A stretch of DNA of 23,184 bases from a virus, in the IMG/VR virus record IMGVR_UViG_3300042881_002568, positions 1 to 23,184 of that record. One strand, given 5' to 3'. How positions within the stretch are numbered: the first letter of the stretch is position 1; each line of letters starts with the position of its first letter. A program made the translations under genes and the position numbers. Positions 1 to 7,239 of the stretch are shown here, piece by piece. The notes below the pieces were generated by a model that worked only from the letters and a program-made list of their open reading frames with translations, had not been told where the DNA came from and made no database searches.

Positions 1-222
1 GTAGGCATCCCCGATCTCCCCCTCTCCCGTGCCTATTTCTCGAGTGTCGCTATTGACGATCGCCTCCGCAAGTCTCCCCGTGAAAGCACGGTCACTCTCT
101 CCAACGAGAAAGGTGCCACCGAACCCCAGGGAGTGGAATACTCCATGAGTGAGCTAGGAGAAATCGGTGCTATTGACAAACTCAAAAAGCGTTTCGACGC
201 CATCCAAAAAGGAGTAATTTGA
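1..222 (+). CDS. 3' end of an unrecognised structural-region protein (partial)
   Basis: An open frame enters from the left edge and ends at TGA 220-222, leaving the last 73 codons. The visible part is charged and mostly hydrophilic. It includes a short stretch near VGIPDLPLSRAYFS, an acidic middle, and a basic amphipathic C-terminus (IDKLKKRFDAIQKGVI). The stop overlaps the next ATG by one base (TGATG), so the two genes are probably translationally coupled. I do not recognise the family. Its position before the tail chaperone and tail completion genes suggests a head-tail or tail assembly role, which is inference only. The true start lies outside the window. Confidence 0.7.
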   Translation, partial: VGIPDLPLSRAYFSSVAIDDRLRKSPRESTVTLSNEKGATEPQGVEYSMSELGEIGAIDKLKKRFDAIQKGVI

Positions 223-410
223 TGAAAAAACAAAAGAAGTCCCGCGTTGAAAATGTTGGCGTCGTTATTTTTGAAGGCGCCATCGACACCTACTACCTCA
301 CAGTCCCCTACGACAAGAAACGTAGAGTCATTCCTTCCTCCGTTGAGTGTGCCTACAACGCACGCTACTTCAGTCTTCAAGACACCGTAAACATGCTGCG
401 ATCACTGTAA
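222..410 (+). CDS. Small unknown protein (62 aa)
   Basis: ATG 222 is preferred over the in-frame TTG one codon earlier because it makes the TGATG overlap with the upstream stop that is typical of this region. The product has a lysine-rich N-terminus (MKKQKKSR) followed by hydrophobic strand-like segments (NVGVVIFEGAIDTYYLTV). It has no signal peptide or membrane segment. It ends at TAA 408-410, whose last base is the A of the next ATG. I do not recognise it. The compact size and coupling to both neighbours make it a real but uncharacterised member of the tail-gene run. Confidence 0.6.
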   Translation: MKKQKKSRVENVGVVIFEGAIDTYYLTVPYDKKRRVIPSSVECAYNARYFSLQDTVNMLRSL

Positions 411-655
411 TGTCCTTCCCCCTTCCCGCTGACGTTGACTTTCGCAAAATGTGCGTTGGTTTCTGGCTCGATGATGTTGACGACAGGCTCTATGCTGGCC
501 GTGTAGAAGACGCTGAGTTCAGCTGGAAAGAAGCCAATGGCATTTACCTCTCCCTTCCCCCAGGGAGTGGAGACTCTGAACTCGAGGACCGCATTGCCCT
601 TCAACGGGTAAAAATTGATAACTTCACAATCACAACCAATGAGAACTCTTTCTGA
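410..655 (+). CDS. Small unknown acidic protein (81 aa)
   Basis: ATG 410 overlaps the upstream TAA by one base; an earlier in-frame start at 347 would lie inside the preceding gene and is unlikely. The product (MSFPLPADVDFRKMCVGFW...) is acidic, with alternating hydrophobic residues that suggest a small beta-rich fold (VKIDNFTITTNENSF at the end). No recognised family. Its last 17 bases overlap the chaperone gene that follows. A GGGTAAAA motif lies inside its 3' end at 606-613, so the end of this gene may double as the control region of the next one. Confidence 0.6.
   Translation: MSFPLPADVDFRKMCVGFWLDDVDDRLYAGRVEDAEFSWKEANGIYLSLPPGSGDSELEDRIALQRVKIDNFTITTNENSF
606..613 (+). promoter_or_regulatory. 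GGGTAAAA cassette-boundary motif, copy 1
   Basis: Exact GGGTAAAA octamer, 25 bases before the ATG at 639 of the tail chaperone gene. Unlike the other six copies it lies inside the 3' end of the preceding gene rather than after its stop. Function unknown; a phage promoter or mRNA element is inferred from recurrence. Confidence 0.35.
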
Positions 656-965
656 CGACACGGTACAAGCAACACCGACAACCAAGAGGAAAGTTGCCCC
701 GAAACTGGAAACTTTTTCCACAGTTCTTTCGGACGGCAGGGAAATCACCATCCGAGAAATGACCGGCCGTGACCTCATCTACATGGAAAAAGACCTGACA
801 AAAGCAGGCGATGTGGAAAAAGGCATGAAAATCATTGAGCGTCTAATCGTAGGCGATGACAAGATCACTTACGACGAGATTCTCGACCTCGGTGTTAAAG
901 ACTTTCGCAAACTCAGTGATCTAGTTGCCAAAGCCAACGGAACTGACGAAGAAGACCCAAACTAA
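639..965 (+). CDS. Tail assembly chaperone, short form (gpG-like; 108 aa)
   Basis: Tail assembly chaperones coat the tape measure protein while the tail tube polymerises. The sequence has the compact layout of the Mu gp41 / phage tail assembly chaperone families. An N-terminal basic linker leads to a strand (residues 31-40, SDGREITIREM), then the family-like helix TGRDLIYMEKDL, a helix ending IERLI (66-70), and a last helix around DFRKLSDLVAK (89-98). ATG 639 is used, although an in-frame TTG at 615 exists; the TTG would lengthen the overlap with the previous gene. No clear Shine-Dalgarno is visible. The gene ends with a CCCAAAC slippery heptamer and then TAA at 963-965, so part of translation is expected to shift into the next frame. 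The assignment rests on motif resemblance, length, position and the frameshift signal. Confidence 0.72.
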   Translation: MRTLSDDTVQATPTTKRKVAPKLETFSTVLSDGREITIREMTGRDLIYMEKDLTKAGDVEKGMKIIERLIVGDDKITYDEILDLGVKDFRKLSDLVAKANGTDEEDPN

Positions 966-1387
966 CTGTGGAGGACGTTGAGGACTTTACTTACAGAGTA
1001 AACTGCTTCAACGGCCCCATCTTTCACTTTCGCGAAGTAACTCCAAAAGACTTCTATTTCGCACAAGTTCTTCGCCAAACCGAGCGTAGTCAACTCGAGC
1101 TTATTGAGCGGTTACTACTTAACTCGGAAGTTCTAGAAGAGGCCTCATCCCCTCAAACTCGAGCCGTGTTAAAATGGGCAGCTGAGACCTTGTTAAATCA
1201 AACCGTCCTCACTGTGGAAAACTGGCTCGAAGTTGCTTATCACTTGTGTAAGCAACGCTGGGACTCTTCTGTTGATTGGCTTGAGACTCAACCAATGAGT
1301 AAAATCAACGCCATGATTGACATTGTCAAACGGCATGCAGAAGAGCAAGAAAAGGAGATGAAAAAGTCAGCCCGGAAAAAGAAATGA
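639..1387 (+). CDS. Tail assembly chaperone, predicted -1 frameshift fusion (gpGT-like; 249 aa)
   Basis: Predicted join of 639..962 and 962..1387. Ribosomes reading CCA AAC at 957-962 can slip back one base onto CCC AAA and continue CTA ACT GTG GAG into the downstream frame. The product would be 108 residues of the short chaperone plus 141 residues of the extension. In lambda, the analogous gpG and gpGT products are made in a set ratio; gpG coats the tape measure and the T domain recruits tube subunits. Here the extension looks like a diverged copy of the first domain: REMTGRDLIYMEKDL...IERLI compares with REVTPKDFYFAQVL...IERLL. Frameshifting is inferred from the signal and not observed. Confidence 0.62.
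956..1018 (+). promoter_or_regulatory. Programmed -1 ribosomal frameshift signal (CCCAAAC plus stem-loop)
   Basis: The heptamer CCCAAAC at 956-962 is in the correct phase (C CCA AAC, then TAA at 963-965) for tandem slippage. Seven bases later a stem-loop can form. Positions 970-971 pair with 1017-1018, 973-974 with 1015-1016, and 976-983 with 1006-1013 (8 pairs, one G-U). A small internal loop follows, then 986-990 pairs with 998-1002 around a 7-base loop. The only candidate start for the second frame, GTG 968, sits directly before this stem and lacks a good Shine-Dalgarno, which favours frameshifting over independent initiation. Confidence 0.68.
968..1387 (+). CDS. Second tail assembly chaperone frame (T-domain-like extension; 139 aa from GTG)
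   Basis: The frame is open from base 947, just after TGA 944-946, and ends at TGA 1385-1387. A GTG at 968 could start it, but no Shine-Dalgarno is visible and the GTG lies against a predicted stem. I therefore read it mainly as the extension of the upstream chaperone through -1 frameshifting. The product is largely helical: FHFREVTPKDFYFAQVL, then helices ending IERLLL, KWAAETLL and WLEVAYHL, and a strongly basic C-terminus (KEMKKSARKKK). Its N-terminal half resembles the preceding chaperone, suggesting a duplicated domain. It overlaps the tail completion gene by ATGA. Confidence 0.65.
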   Translation: MEDVEDFTYRVNCFNGPIFHFREVTPKDFYFAQVLRQTERSQLELIERLLLNSEVLEEASSPQTRAVLKWAAETLLNQTVLTVENWLEVAYHLCKQRWDSSVDWLETQPMSKINAMIDIVKRHAEEQEKEMKKSARKKK

Positions 1388-1803
1388 TTCGCTTCAAAGT
1401 TGACAACTCGGGCAACGGGCTCACTCCTCTAAACCTAAACTGGTGGCGCCCAACCAAAGAGGAGTGGGTGCCCGTTCTTCTGGATGACCATCCTCAGTTC
1501 TGGAAACGCCAAGTTGACCCTACCTACCAAAGACCCTGGAAACAACTCACCCCAAGATACGCTGACTTAAAGAACAAGCGATACCCTGGAGAACCCATTC
1601 TTCGGGCAACCGGCCTGATGCAAGACATCGCTCACATCACAGTCAGGGGCAACGTTTTTACAGTCAATAGCACATATTACGGTAAGTATCAACAATTCGG
1701 AACTTCAAAAATGGTTGCTCGACCCTGGATGGGAGTTCCCGACATCTCACTCAAGCAAATCGTACCGATTTCTTGGAAAAACATTCTCTCAAGGAAACGC
1801 TAA
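1384..1803 (+). CDS. Tail completion / virion morphogenesis protein (P2 gpS / Mu gpG family-like; 139 aa)
   Basis: Proteins of the Phage_tail_S / virion morphogenesis family finish the end of the tail so that it can join the head. The family hallmarks are visible: a central PILRATGLMQDI (about residues 73-84) matching the usual 'L.TG.L..SI', a short beta stretch (HITVRGNVFTVNS), then YYGKYQQFGTSKMVARPWMGV (about 99-119), which matches the conserved 'YA.iHQfG....RPFlG'. The N-terminal third is tryptophan- and proline-rich. Length fits the family (about 140-180 aa). ATG 1384 overlaps the previous stop as ATGA. Its neighbours are the chaperone pair and the sheath. Confidence 0.75.
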   Translation: MIRFKVDNSGNGLTPLNLNWWRPTKEEWVPVLLDDHPQFWKRQVDPTYQRPWKQLTPRYADLKNKRYPGEPILRATGLMQDIAHITVRGNVFTVNSTYYGKYQQFGTSKMVARPWMGVPDISLKQIVPISWKNILSRKR

Positions 1804-1805
1804 TT

Positions 1806-2162
1806 ATGACACGTCGCACATCTACTCGCACGAAGGACACAACTCCCGCAGTTTCTGATTTACAGGTTACTCCGGAAGAGGCTCGCATTCAGCCGACACT
1901 CAAAGATCCAGTCAACCTGGAAGTTGAGGCCCCAGAGGTAACTCCCACACCTGCTCCCCCCGCTACCGACGCTGAGAAGATTCAGGCGGACATTCGGGAA
2001 AAGCTCTCCACCCGTAGCCTCAACAAAGACGTGTTTGTTCCGAGCAATCCTGCCTCTCTCGAGAAGGCAGCTAAACAAGTGGCCCAAGAAAGCAATTTCG
2101 ATCTCAACCGGGGCACCTCCATTGGTGCCCGTCTCCTCGCTCGCGCTCAGAAGAAAGTCTGA
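1806..2162 (+). CDS. Unknown Pro/Thr/Glu-rich protein (118 aa)
   Basis: ATG 1806 is chosen because AAGGAA at 1791-1796 lies about ten bases upstream; an in-frame start at 1773 would sit inside the tail completion gene. The N-terminus is basic and Ser/Thr-rich (MTRRTSTRTKDT). The middle (about residues 12-55) is a low-complexity Pro/Glu/Thr segment likely to be disordered. The C-terminal half is more ordered (EKIQADIREKL; SLEKAAKQVAQESNFDL; SIGARLLARAQKKV). I do not recognise the family. Its position just before the LysM-like and sheath genes suggests a tail or neck accessory. The stop overlaps the next ATG (TGATG). Confidence 0.6.
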   Translation: MTRRTSTRTKDTTPAVSDLQVTPEEARIQPTLKDPVNLEVEAPEVTPTPAPPATDAEKIQADIREKLSTRSLNKDVFVPSNPASLEKAAKQVAQESNFDLNRGTSIGARLLARAQKKV

Positions 2163-2533
2163 TGTCCGTATCCTTTCCGTTCCAACAGCAATTCACCTGG
2201 AGGAAACTGGGGTTTCTCTACTTCACTGACTCTCTCAGTTACAGAGAGGTGCTGGAGGAAAACCCCCAGTGGAAAGTCACCGAACTGCCCCCAATCGGGG
2301 CTCAAATTCGCTTGTCCAGCACCGCGACAAGAACCACCCCCGGCGGGCTGTCACAAGGGTCCTTTATTTTCGGTCTGGCCCCCGGAGACACCGCCTCTAC
2401 ATTTTTTCCGTTTGACACCGAAGAAGCCTATATCAACTCTCTCAACCGATACACCCTTCAAGGAGTAATCGATCGCGAAAACATCAACGGAGTGTCTGTT
2501 GATAGCACCCAAGCCATCACAGGTAAGCAGTAA
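2162..2533 (+). CDS. LysM-like tail protein, possibly gpX-type (123 aa)
   Basis: Phage tail protein X of P2 is a small LysM-like protein placed among tail genes. Here residues about 10-53 show a similar arrangement: WRKLGFLYFTDSLSYREVLEENPQ, then WKVTELPPIGAQIRL. This resembles the LysM pattern of two helices, 'NP.....L..G..I.iP', and a final strand. The C-terminal 70 residues (TATRTTPGGLSQGS..., then IDRENINGVSVDSTQAITGKQ) are an unassigned Gly/Ser/Thr-rich extension, and the whole is longer than P2 gpX. It starts in TGATG overlap with its neighbour and is the last gene before a 113-base gap. The fold assignment is tentative. Confidence 0.5.
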   Translation: MSVSFPFQQQFTWRKLGFLYFTDSLSYREVLEENPQWKVTELPPIGAQIRLSSTATRTTPGGLSQGSFIFGLAPGDTASTFFPFDTEEAYINSLNRYTLQGVIDRENINGVSVDSTQAITGKQ

Positions 2534-2535
2534 CC

Positions 2536-2543
2536 GGGTAAAA
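2536..2543 (+). promoter_or_regulatory. GGGTAAAA cassette-boundary motif, copy 2
   Basis: Exact octamer two bases after the TAA at 2531-2533, in the 113-base leader of the sheath gene (103 bases before its ATG). It shares the left flank AACC with copy 3. Candidate promoter or mRNA element by recurrence. Confidence 0.4.
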
Positions 2544-2646
2544 GTCAGAAGCACCCTTGTGCCCGACAACAGCTCTGCGGAGACCACGTAGGAGTCATCC
2601 TTGCCTACACTGTTGGCCGGTAAAGAAGGACTATTTTTATAACAAA

Positions 2647-5600
2647 ATGGCCACTTTTTCCCTTGGCACCAGCGGGATTACCCCTGGCGCCCCCGGCGTT
2701 TTCATTAATGAGCAGCCGGGTCGTCTGGCTAATGCTGATCTTGCCAGCTTTAGCACAGTCTACATGCTTGTGGAAGCTGAAGAGAATGTTCCCTCGACCG
2801 GAAACTTCCTTCCTTTCAATACTCCCGTAAGCATCACCTCGCTGGCTGACTACCGCGCACGCATCGGCGGTATCGTTCCCACCAGCCGCATTCCCCTGCT
2901 TAGCTACAATTGCGTCAACGAGTTTTTCCAAAACGCTCAGGTCGGTGATCTGCGCGTTGTTCGCGTTGGTACCCCCAACCAAATCGTTGAGCTGGAATTC
3001 TTCCCCTCGGGAACCAAGATCAACAGCACTTCTGCCCCTTCCGCCCTCATGGCGGGAAATGTGGTCTATGTGCAGATGGTAATCAATGGTCTGCGCCTTG
3101 TGAGCGGACTTGATGACACTTTCCATCAAGCACACCCCGGTTACACCGCCGAAGGCGAATACCTCGGTGTTCCCGTGGAAATTCCCGTGAACTATGTCGC
3201 TGGTGACGAAGTCAACAACCGCAAAATCTCTGCGGCCATTGCCACCGCCGTCCGTAACGCCATTGAGAGCAATCCTTCCGTGCGCTCCAGCGTTTATGTT
3301 CGCGATTTTGGTCTCCTCAATGACCTTGACCCCCTTAACAACGCCAACTCCGAGAATAGCGCTGTTGTAATCGCCTCCACCACATTTGACGGCAACGTCT
3401 CCGTGGTTACTCAGGTGTTTCCCATCGGTACCAACTTCGTGTTCATGCAGAACACCTACGAGGTCCAGAACATTGTTGGCGAATCCACCAATCTGGAGCG
3501 CGTTCCCCAGGACTATACTCAGACCATCTCGACTGCGTTCGACGGTGTGCAAGATCAGGGCTACTTGATCACCCCTACCGCTTACGCTCAGTTTGATGCC
3601 GCTGGCCGTGCCCTCGTGGGTGCCGCCGCCGCTGCTCATTGCGAGAGCAACAACTTCAAGTGGATGGCTCTGGCTGATCCCGGTCCTTTCCTGATCACTG
3701 ACGTCAATAAGTATAGCAACTTCTCTGAGCATCAGGCTGCTGCTGACTTAGTCACAGGCATGAAGTACCTGGTTGACAACGCCATCTATGAGTGGACTGG
3801 CACCGGCATCTCCCCCGTCAAGCTTTCATACCAGACCATCGTTTACGGGCAATCTGCCGAAGTGGCAATTAACGAGTCCGCAAACCTGGTAGCAGATGAG
3901 CGACAGGTTGGACTTCTTGATGCCGGCGAGTACACAATTACCTCCGGTCTTACTGCCGTTGACGGTATCTTTACTCTGGACACAGACCAGTATTGGCCCG
4001 TAACTCTGCCGATTCAGCTGGTTACTCTGTCGAATGCCAACAACGTGGGCAACGACTTCCTCGCCGCTCAAGTTCAAGGTCAAGGCGCCACAACCTTTAA
4101 TCTTAACGGAACAGAGGTTTATCTGGTTGCTCCCCCGGCAAACGTTGCTGTCAGCGGAAGCTATTCGCTGAACAACGTCTTCCTGACTGTGTCTGCTGCC
4201 GACGCCTCCGCCGTGTTCAACGAGGTTGTGCTCGCTGGTGGAAGTGACTTCATCACTTCTCCCCCGAATGGAGCTGTCTACACTGTTGGAAGCGGCTCGA
4301 CTGGCCTTGTCAGTTATGCCGATGCTTATTGGGATCTGCCCGTAACCGTCAACGGACAAACGTCCGACCTGATTGAGAACATCTCCGGCGCCGACGCCGG
4401 TGTGAACACCCTGCACTTCCCCGGAACTCTGCAGAGCCCTACTGAAACCTATCGTTTCAATTGGGTCAATCGCACCATCTTTAACGCCAGTGTCTCGATC
4501 GCTGGATACTCGGGCCCTAACACCACCTACACTGGTGCTGCCGTAGTAACTGCCCTTAGCCACGGTCTGCGCTCTGGCCAAGTGATTTATTTCACTCAGC
4601 CTGTTGTGCAAACGAACGGTTCCCTGTCGAACAGCCTGTTTAAGCAGACAACCAAGCTCGTTAGCAATCCTTACTACGTCTCGGTCATCAGCACCGACAC
4701 GTTTGCTCTGGCGAACTCCCTCGACAACTACACCATTCAGTCCTGGGTTGGCATTCAGGCCGGTTACACAATCTCGGCCCTGCCGACGATCTTCTACTCT
4801 CGCATTCTCGGCGGTGGCCTCACCACGGTGACCCCCTACGAGCTGCTGACCCTGCCCACACAGCGCGGTCGCAAGTATGCGTTTGACACAAGTTCGATCT
4901 TCAACCAGGCTGCTGCCGCAGCTGTAACCCCTGCGGGTGATGTTGCCTCCAACCCCCGTTCCTCGATCTACCTGAACAACAGCTCCCTCATTCTGGGTAC
5001 CGAGCAGATTAACCCTTACGGCGAAGATCTGACTTCCCTCACCCAGTGCGGATGGCTGCCCAAGTTCAACCTGATCGACCCTGACACTGCCCCCGTAGCA
5101 GCGACCAACAACGCTTTCTGTGCTCCGACTGTAGATCAGTTCTTCCAGCCCGAAGCGTTCTTTGTTCCGACAATCGACGGCATCAACGGTGGTTCCTACA
5201 ACCCCGCTGGCACCTCGACCCTTGGCCCCATTGCTACCCTGAACGCTGGTTCTCGGACTGGTGGCACAGGTGGCTCGGCCGGTAACTATACCATCGCCGT
5301 GACCTCTAGCGGTCTGGGTACAGGCGCAACCGTGAACTTCACAGTTGGCAACACAGCCGCTGTAGGCCCGATTGCTACCCTGGGTGCTCCGACTGCTGGT
5401 GTTGCTGCTCTTCAAACGTTCAACGCCCCCACCTTCAACATCAATGCGGTCCCTACCACTTCCTCCACCGTAGGGTCTGGCGCAACGTTGAATGTAACCA
5501 TCTCCCCTGTTGCCGCAACCGCTGTGGTAACCGGTCTGGGGACCTTTGCCACCACTACTCCTGATCCGAGCCAAACTTTCACCAACATTACCACAATCAC

Positions 5601-7239
5601 TGCTCCGAGTGGTGGAACCGGTCTCGACCTTAGTTTCGACACCAACGTATCTGGAGACATCATCTCCGGAACTGTTGTAGTCAACGCAGGAGGAAGCGGC
5701 TATACTTACGGCGAAACCGTTACAATCACCGCTGGTGCGGGTCTTTACACCGCTGTTATCACCAATGCAAGTGCTGATGGTGTCGCAAGTGCCGTTGCCC
5801 TCAACGCAGCTGGAACTGGCTACAACACCACCGCTGTCCTGCAAATCGCCGCCGGTGACCTTGCTGGAATCTCGGGTGTTACCGTTCCGGTTGCTACCGT
5901 GACTCTGCCCGTGGGCATCACCACTGTAACTGTCAACAACCCTGGCATCAACTATGCTGCTCTGGAAACCCTGACCATTCCTGCTAACGCAGCTGGCTCG
6001 GGTATCACCCTTGCAACCATTCAAGTTGCTACCGTTACTGCGGGTCCTGGTGTTTTCTCGGCTGTAACCCCCTACGCCACAGCTTCCGGCCTTCTGACCG
6101 GTTCCTCCGCTGCTGACGCTCAGCAAATCCTGAGCCGTCTGACTGGCGTTTACTTCTCTGTTACTGCCAACGGCACTGCCCCTGACGGTGTGACTCCGGT
6201 TGTAGCAAACGGCTTTATGGCCGGTGCTTACAACGGTTCAACTTACAGCTGGGTGGCGATTGCCCCTCTGGCAGAAGGCGGCGATCTGACCTCGATCGGT
6301 CAGGTTTGCTATGGTTCTCAAGTCGAAGTGACTCTGAGCCCCGAGCAAACACCTCCCTCCTCCCTGTGGCGCTTTGATGCCATCACCTCCACTGAGATCA
6401 TCGACAATGCTCTCCGTGGTGTGGGCTTCAACGGTGTTCCTCAGGCCGTGTTCGTCGAAGCCGGCGTTGACAACGTGAACCGTCTCTATGACGACTCTCA
6501 GCGTTACTTCAACCCCTTCGGATTCATCGCCTACTACGGCCCTTACGTGGAAAACGGTGCCGGCCAGTTCATTCCCCCGTCACCCTATGTGACAGGTGTG
6601 GCTGTCCGTCGCTACCGCGCTGAAGGTTATCAGTTCCCGCCTGCCGGTGTTAAGTATCAGCTGGCTGATGCTGTGGCTGCTCAGATTCCGATCAACTCGG
6701 CTCAGCAGAACCTGCTCAACCCCGCTGGTTGCAACGCGATCCGCACCCTGCCTGGCTATCCTCAGACAGCCGTGTTTATCTGGGGTGGACGTACTCGCGT
6801 CAACACCAACGATGCTCAGCAGAAGCTGTATCAGTTTGTCAACACTCGCGTTATCCTCAACGTGGTGTATGGCTCGCTGCGTACCGCTTTCGACAGCCAG
6901 ATCTTCAACGTGATCGATGGTTTCGGTGTGATCTTCAACCAGATTATCTCGGTTGGCAACAGCATCCTGAACCAGCTGTACGTTCGTGGCGCTCTGTTCG
7001 GTGCTCGCCCGTCGGATGCCTTCCAGGTTATCTGCGACGGTCGCATCAACCCGCCCGAAGACATCGAGAACGGTATCGTGAATGCTAAGGTATTCGTAAC
7101 TCCGGTTCCGACCCTCGAGCGTATTCAGATCGACCTGATTCGCGTTGCCATCGGCAAGATGCAGCAAGAGCTGGATATTCAAGGCCTTGGTAACACCAAC
7201 GCTGCAGGTATCAACAATCCTACAGCTGGCCTCAACTGA
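2647..7239 (+). CDS. Tail sheath protein, greatly enlarged (1530 aa)
   Basis: The contractile sheath surrounds the tail tube and shortens to drive it through the host envelope. ATG 2647 gives MATFSLGTSGITPGAPGVFINEQPG, a standard sheath N-terminus; an upstream in-frame GTG gives an unlike leader and is rejected. Residues about 60-115 (SRIPLLSYNCVNEFF, VGDLRVVRVG) match the sheath N-domain. Residues about 338-387 (ALADPGPF..., AAADLVTGMKYLVDNAIY) look sheath-like. The conserved C-terminal domain spans about 1238-1530 (SSLWRFDAITSTEIID..., FIWGGRTR about 1376, final VAIGKMQQELDIQG). T4 gp18 is 659 aa; here long beta-type insertions (about 400-850) and a Gly/Thr/Ala-rich repeat block (about 857-1160) account for the excess. 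Codons are strongly biased (CTG, AAC, CGC/CGT), as expected for high expression. Coupled to the next gene by TGATG. Confidence 0.92.
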   Translation: MATFSLGTSGITPGAPGVFINEQPGRLANADLASFSTVYMLVEAEENVPSTGNFLPFNTPVSITSLADYRARIGGIVPTSRIPLLSYNCVNEFFQNAQVGDLRVVRVGTPNQIVELEFFPSGTKINSTSAPSALMAGNVVYVQMVINGLRLVSGLDDTFHQAHPGYTAEGEYLGVPVEIPVNYVAGDEVNNRKISAAIATAVRNAIESNPSVRSSVYVRDFGLLNDLDPLNNANSENSAVVIASTTFDGNVSVVTQVFPIGTNFVFMQNTYEVQNIVGESTNLERVPQDYTQTISTAFDGVQDQGYLITPTAYAQFDAAGRALVGAAAAAHCESNNFKWMALADPGPFLITDVNKYSNFSEHQAAADLVTGMKYLVDNAIYEWTGTGISPVKLSYQTIVYGQSAEVAINESANLVADERQVGLLDAGEYTITSGLTAVDGIFTLDTDQYWPVTLPIQLVTLSNANNVGNDFLAAQVQGQGATTFNLNGTEVYLVAPPANVAVSGSYSLNNVFLTVSAADASAVFNEVVLAGGSDFITSPPNGAVYTVGSGSTGLVSYADAYWDLPVTVNGQTSDLIENISGADAGVNTLHFPGTLQSPTETYRFNWVNRTIFNASVSIAGYSGPNTTYTGAAVVTALSHGLRSGQVIYFTQPVVQTNGSLSNSLFKQTTKLVSNPYYVSVISTDTFALANSLDNYTIQSWVGIQAGYTISALPTIFYSRILGGGLTTVTPYELLTLPTQRGRKYAFDTSSIFNQAAAAAVTPAGDVASNPRSSIYLNNSSLILGTEQINPYGEDLTSLTQCGWLPKFNLIDPDTAPVAATNNAFCAPTVDQFFQPEAFFVPTIDGINGGSYNPAGTSTLGPIATLNAGSRTGGTGGSAGNYTIAVTSSGLGTGATVNFTVGNTAAVGPIATLGAPTAGVAALQTFNAPTFNINAVPTTSSTVGSGATLNVTISPVAATAVVTGLGTFATTTPDPSQTFTNITTITAPSGGTGLDLSFDTNVSGDIISGTVVVNAGGSGYTYGETVTITAGAGLYTAVITNASADGVASAVALNAAGTGYNTTAVLQIAAGDLAGISGVTVPVATVTLPVGITTVTVNNPGINYAALETLTIPANAAGSGITLATIQVATVTAGPGVFSAVTPYATASGLLTGSSAADAQQILSRLTGVYFSVTANGTAPDGVTPVVANGFMAGAYNGSTYSWVAIAPLAEGGDLTSIGQVCYGSQVEVTLSPEQTPPSSLWRFDAITSTEIIDNALRGVGFNGVPQAVFVEAGVDNVNRLYDDSQRYFNPFGFIAYYGPYVENGAGQFIPPSPYVTGVAVRRYRAEGYQFPPAGVKYQLADAVAAQIPINSAQQNLLNPAGCNAIRTLPGYPQTAVFIWGGRTRVNTNDAQQKLYQFVNTRVILNVVYGSLRTAFDSQIFNVIDGFGVIFNQIISVGNSILNQLYVRGALFGARPSDAFQVICDGRINPPEDIENGIVNAKVFVTPVPTLERIQIDLIRVAIGKMQQELDIQGLGNTNAAGINNPTAGLN
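5215..6120 (+). repeat. Gly/Thr/Ala-rich repeat block inserted in the sheath gene
   Basis: Sheath residues about 857-1160 are low-complexity and beta-rich. GPIATL occurs twice (near 5224 and 5367). A motif of the form G-x-G-Y/I-N/T-Y followed by T-x-x-I occurs three times: GSGYTYGETVTITAG near 5692, GTGYNTTAVLQIAAG near 5812 and PGINYAALETLTIPA near 5941, about 40-43 residues apart. The block looks like decoration-type repeats placed on the sheath surface. The nucleotide copies are diverged. Confidence 0.6.

Noticed and set aside
615-638. TTG start for the first chaperone frame
   Set aside because: It lies in the GGGTAAAA region and deep in the previous gene. ATG 639 is a normal start with a short overlap.
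2551-2562. Short hairpin GCAC-CCTT-GTGC in the sheath leader
   Set aside because: A four-pair stem with no T-run is expected by chance; not enough for a terminator or regulatory call.
2557-2646. Earlier in-frame GTG start for the sheath gene
   Set aside because: The added 30 residues are basic and cysteine-containing, unlike any sheath N-terminus. ATG 2647 gives the expected one.
3826-6126. A 766-codon open frame on the - strand opposite the sheath gene
   Set aside because: Its product is a low-complexity Gly/Ser/Val/Asp mix with no domain sense. It mirrors the strong codon bias of the sheath gene, and the + strand product is clearly a sheath.
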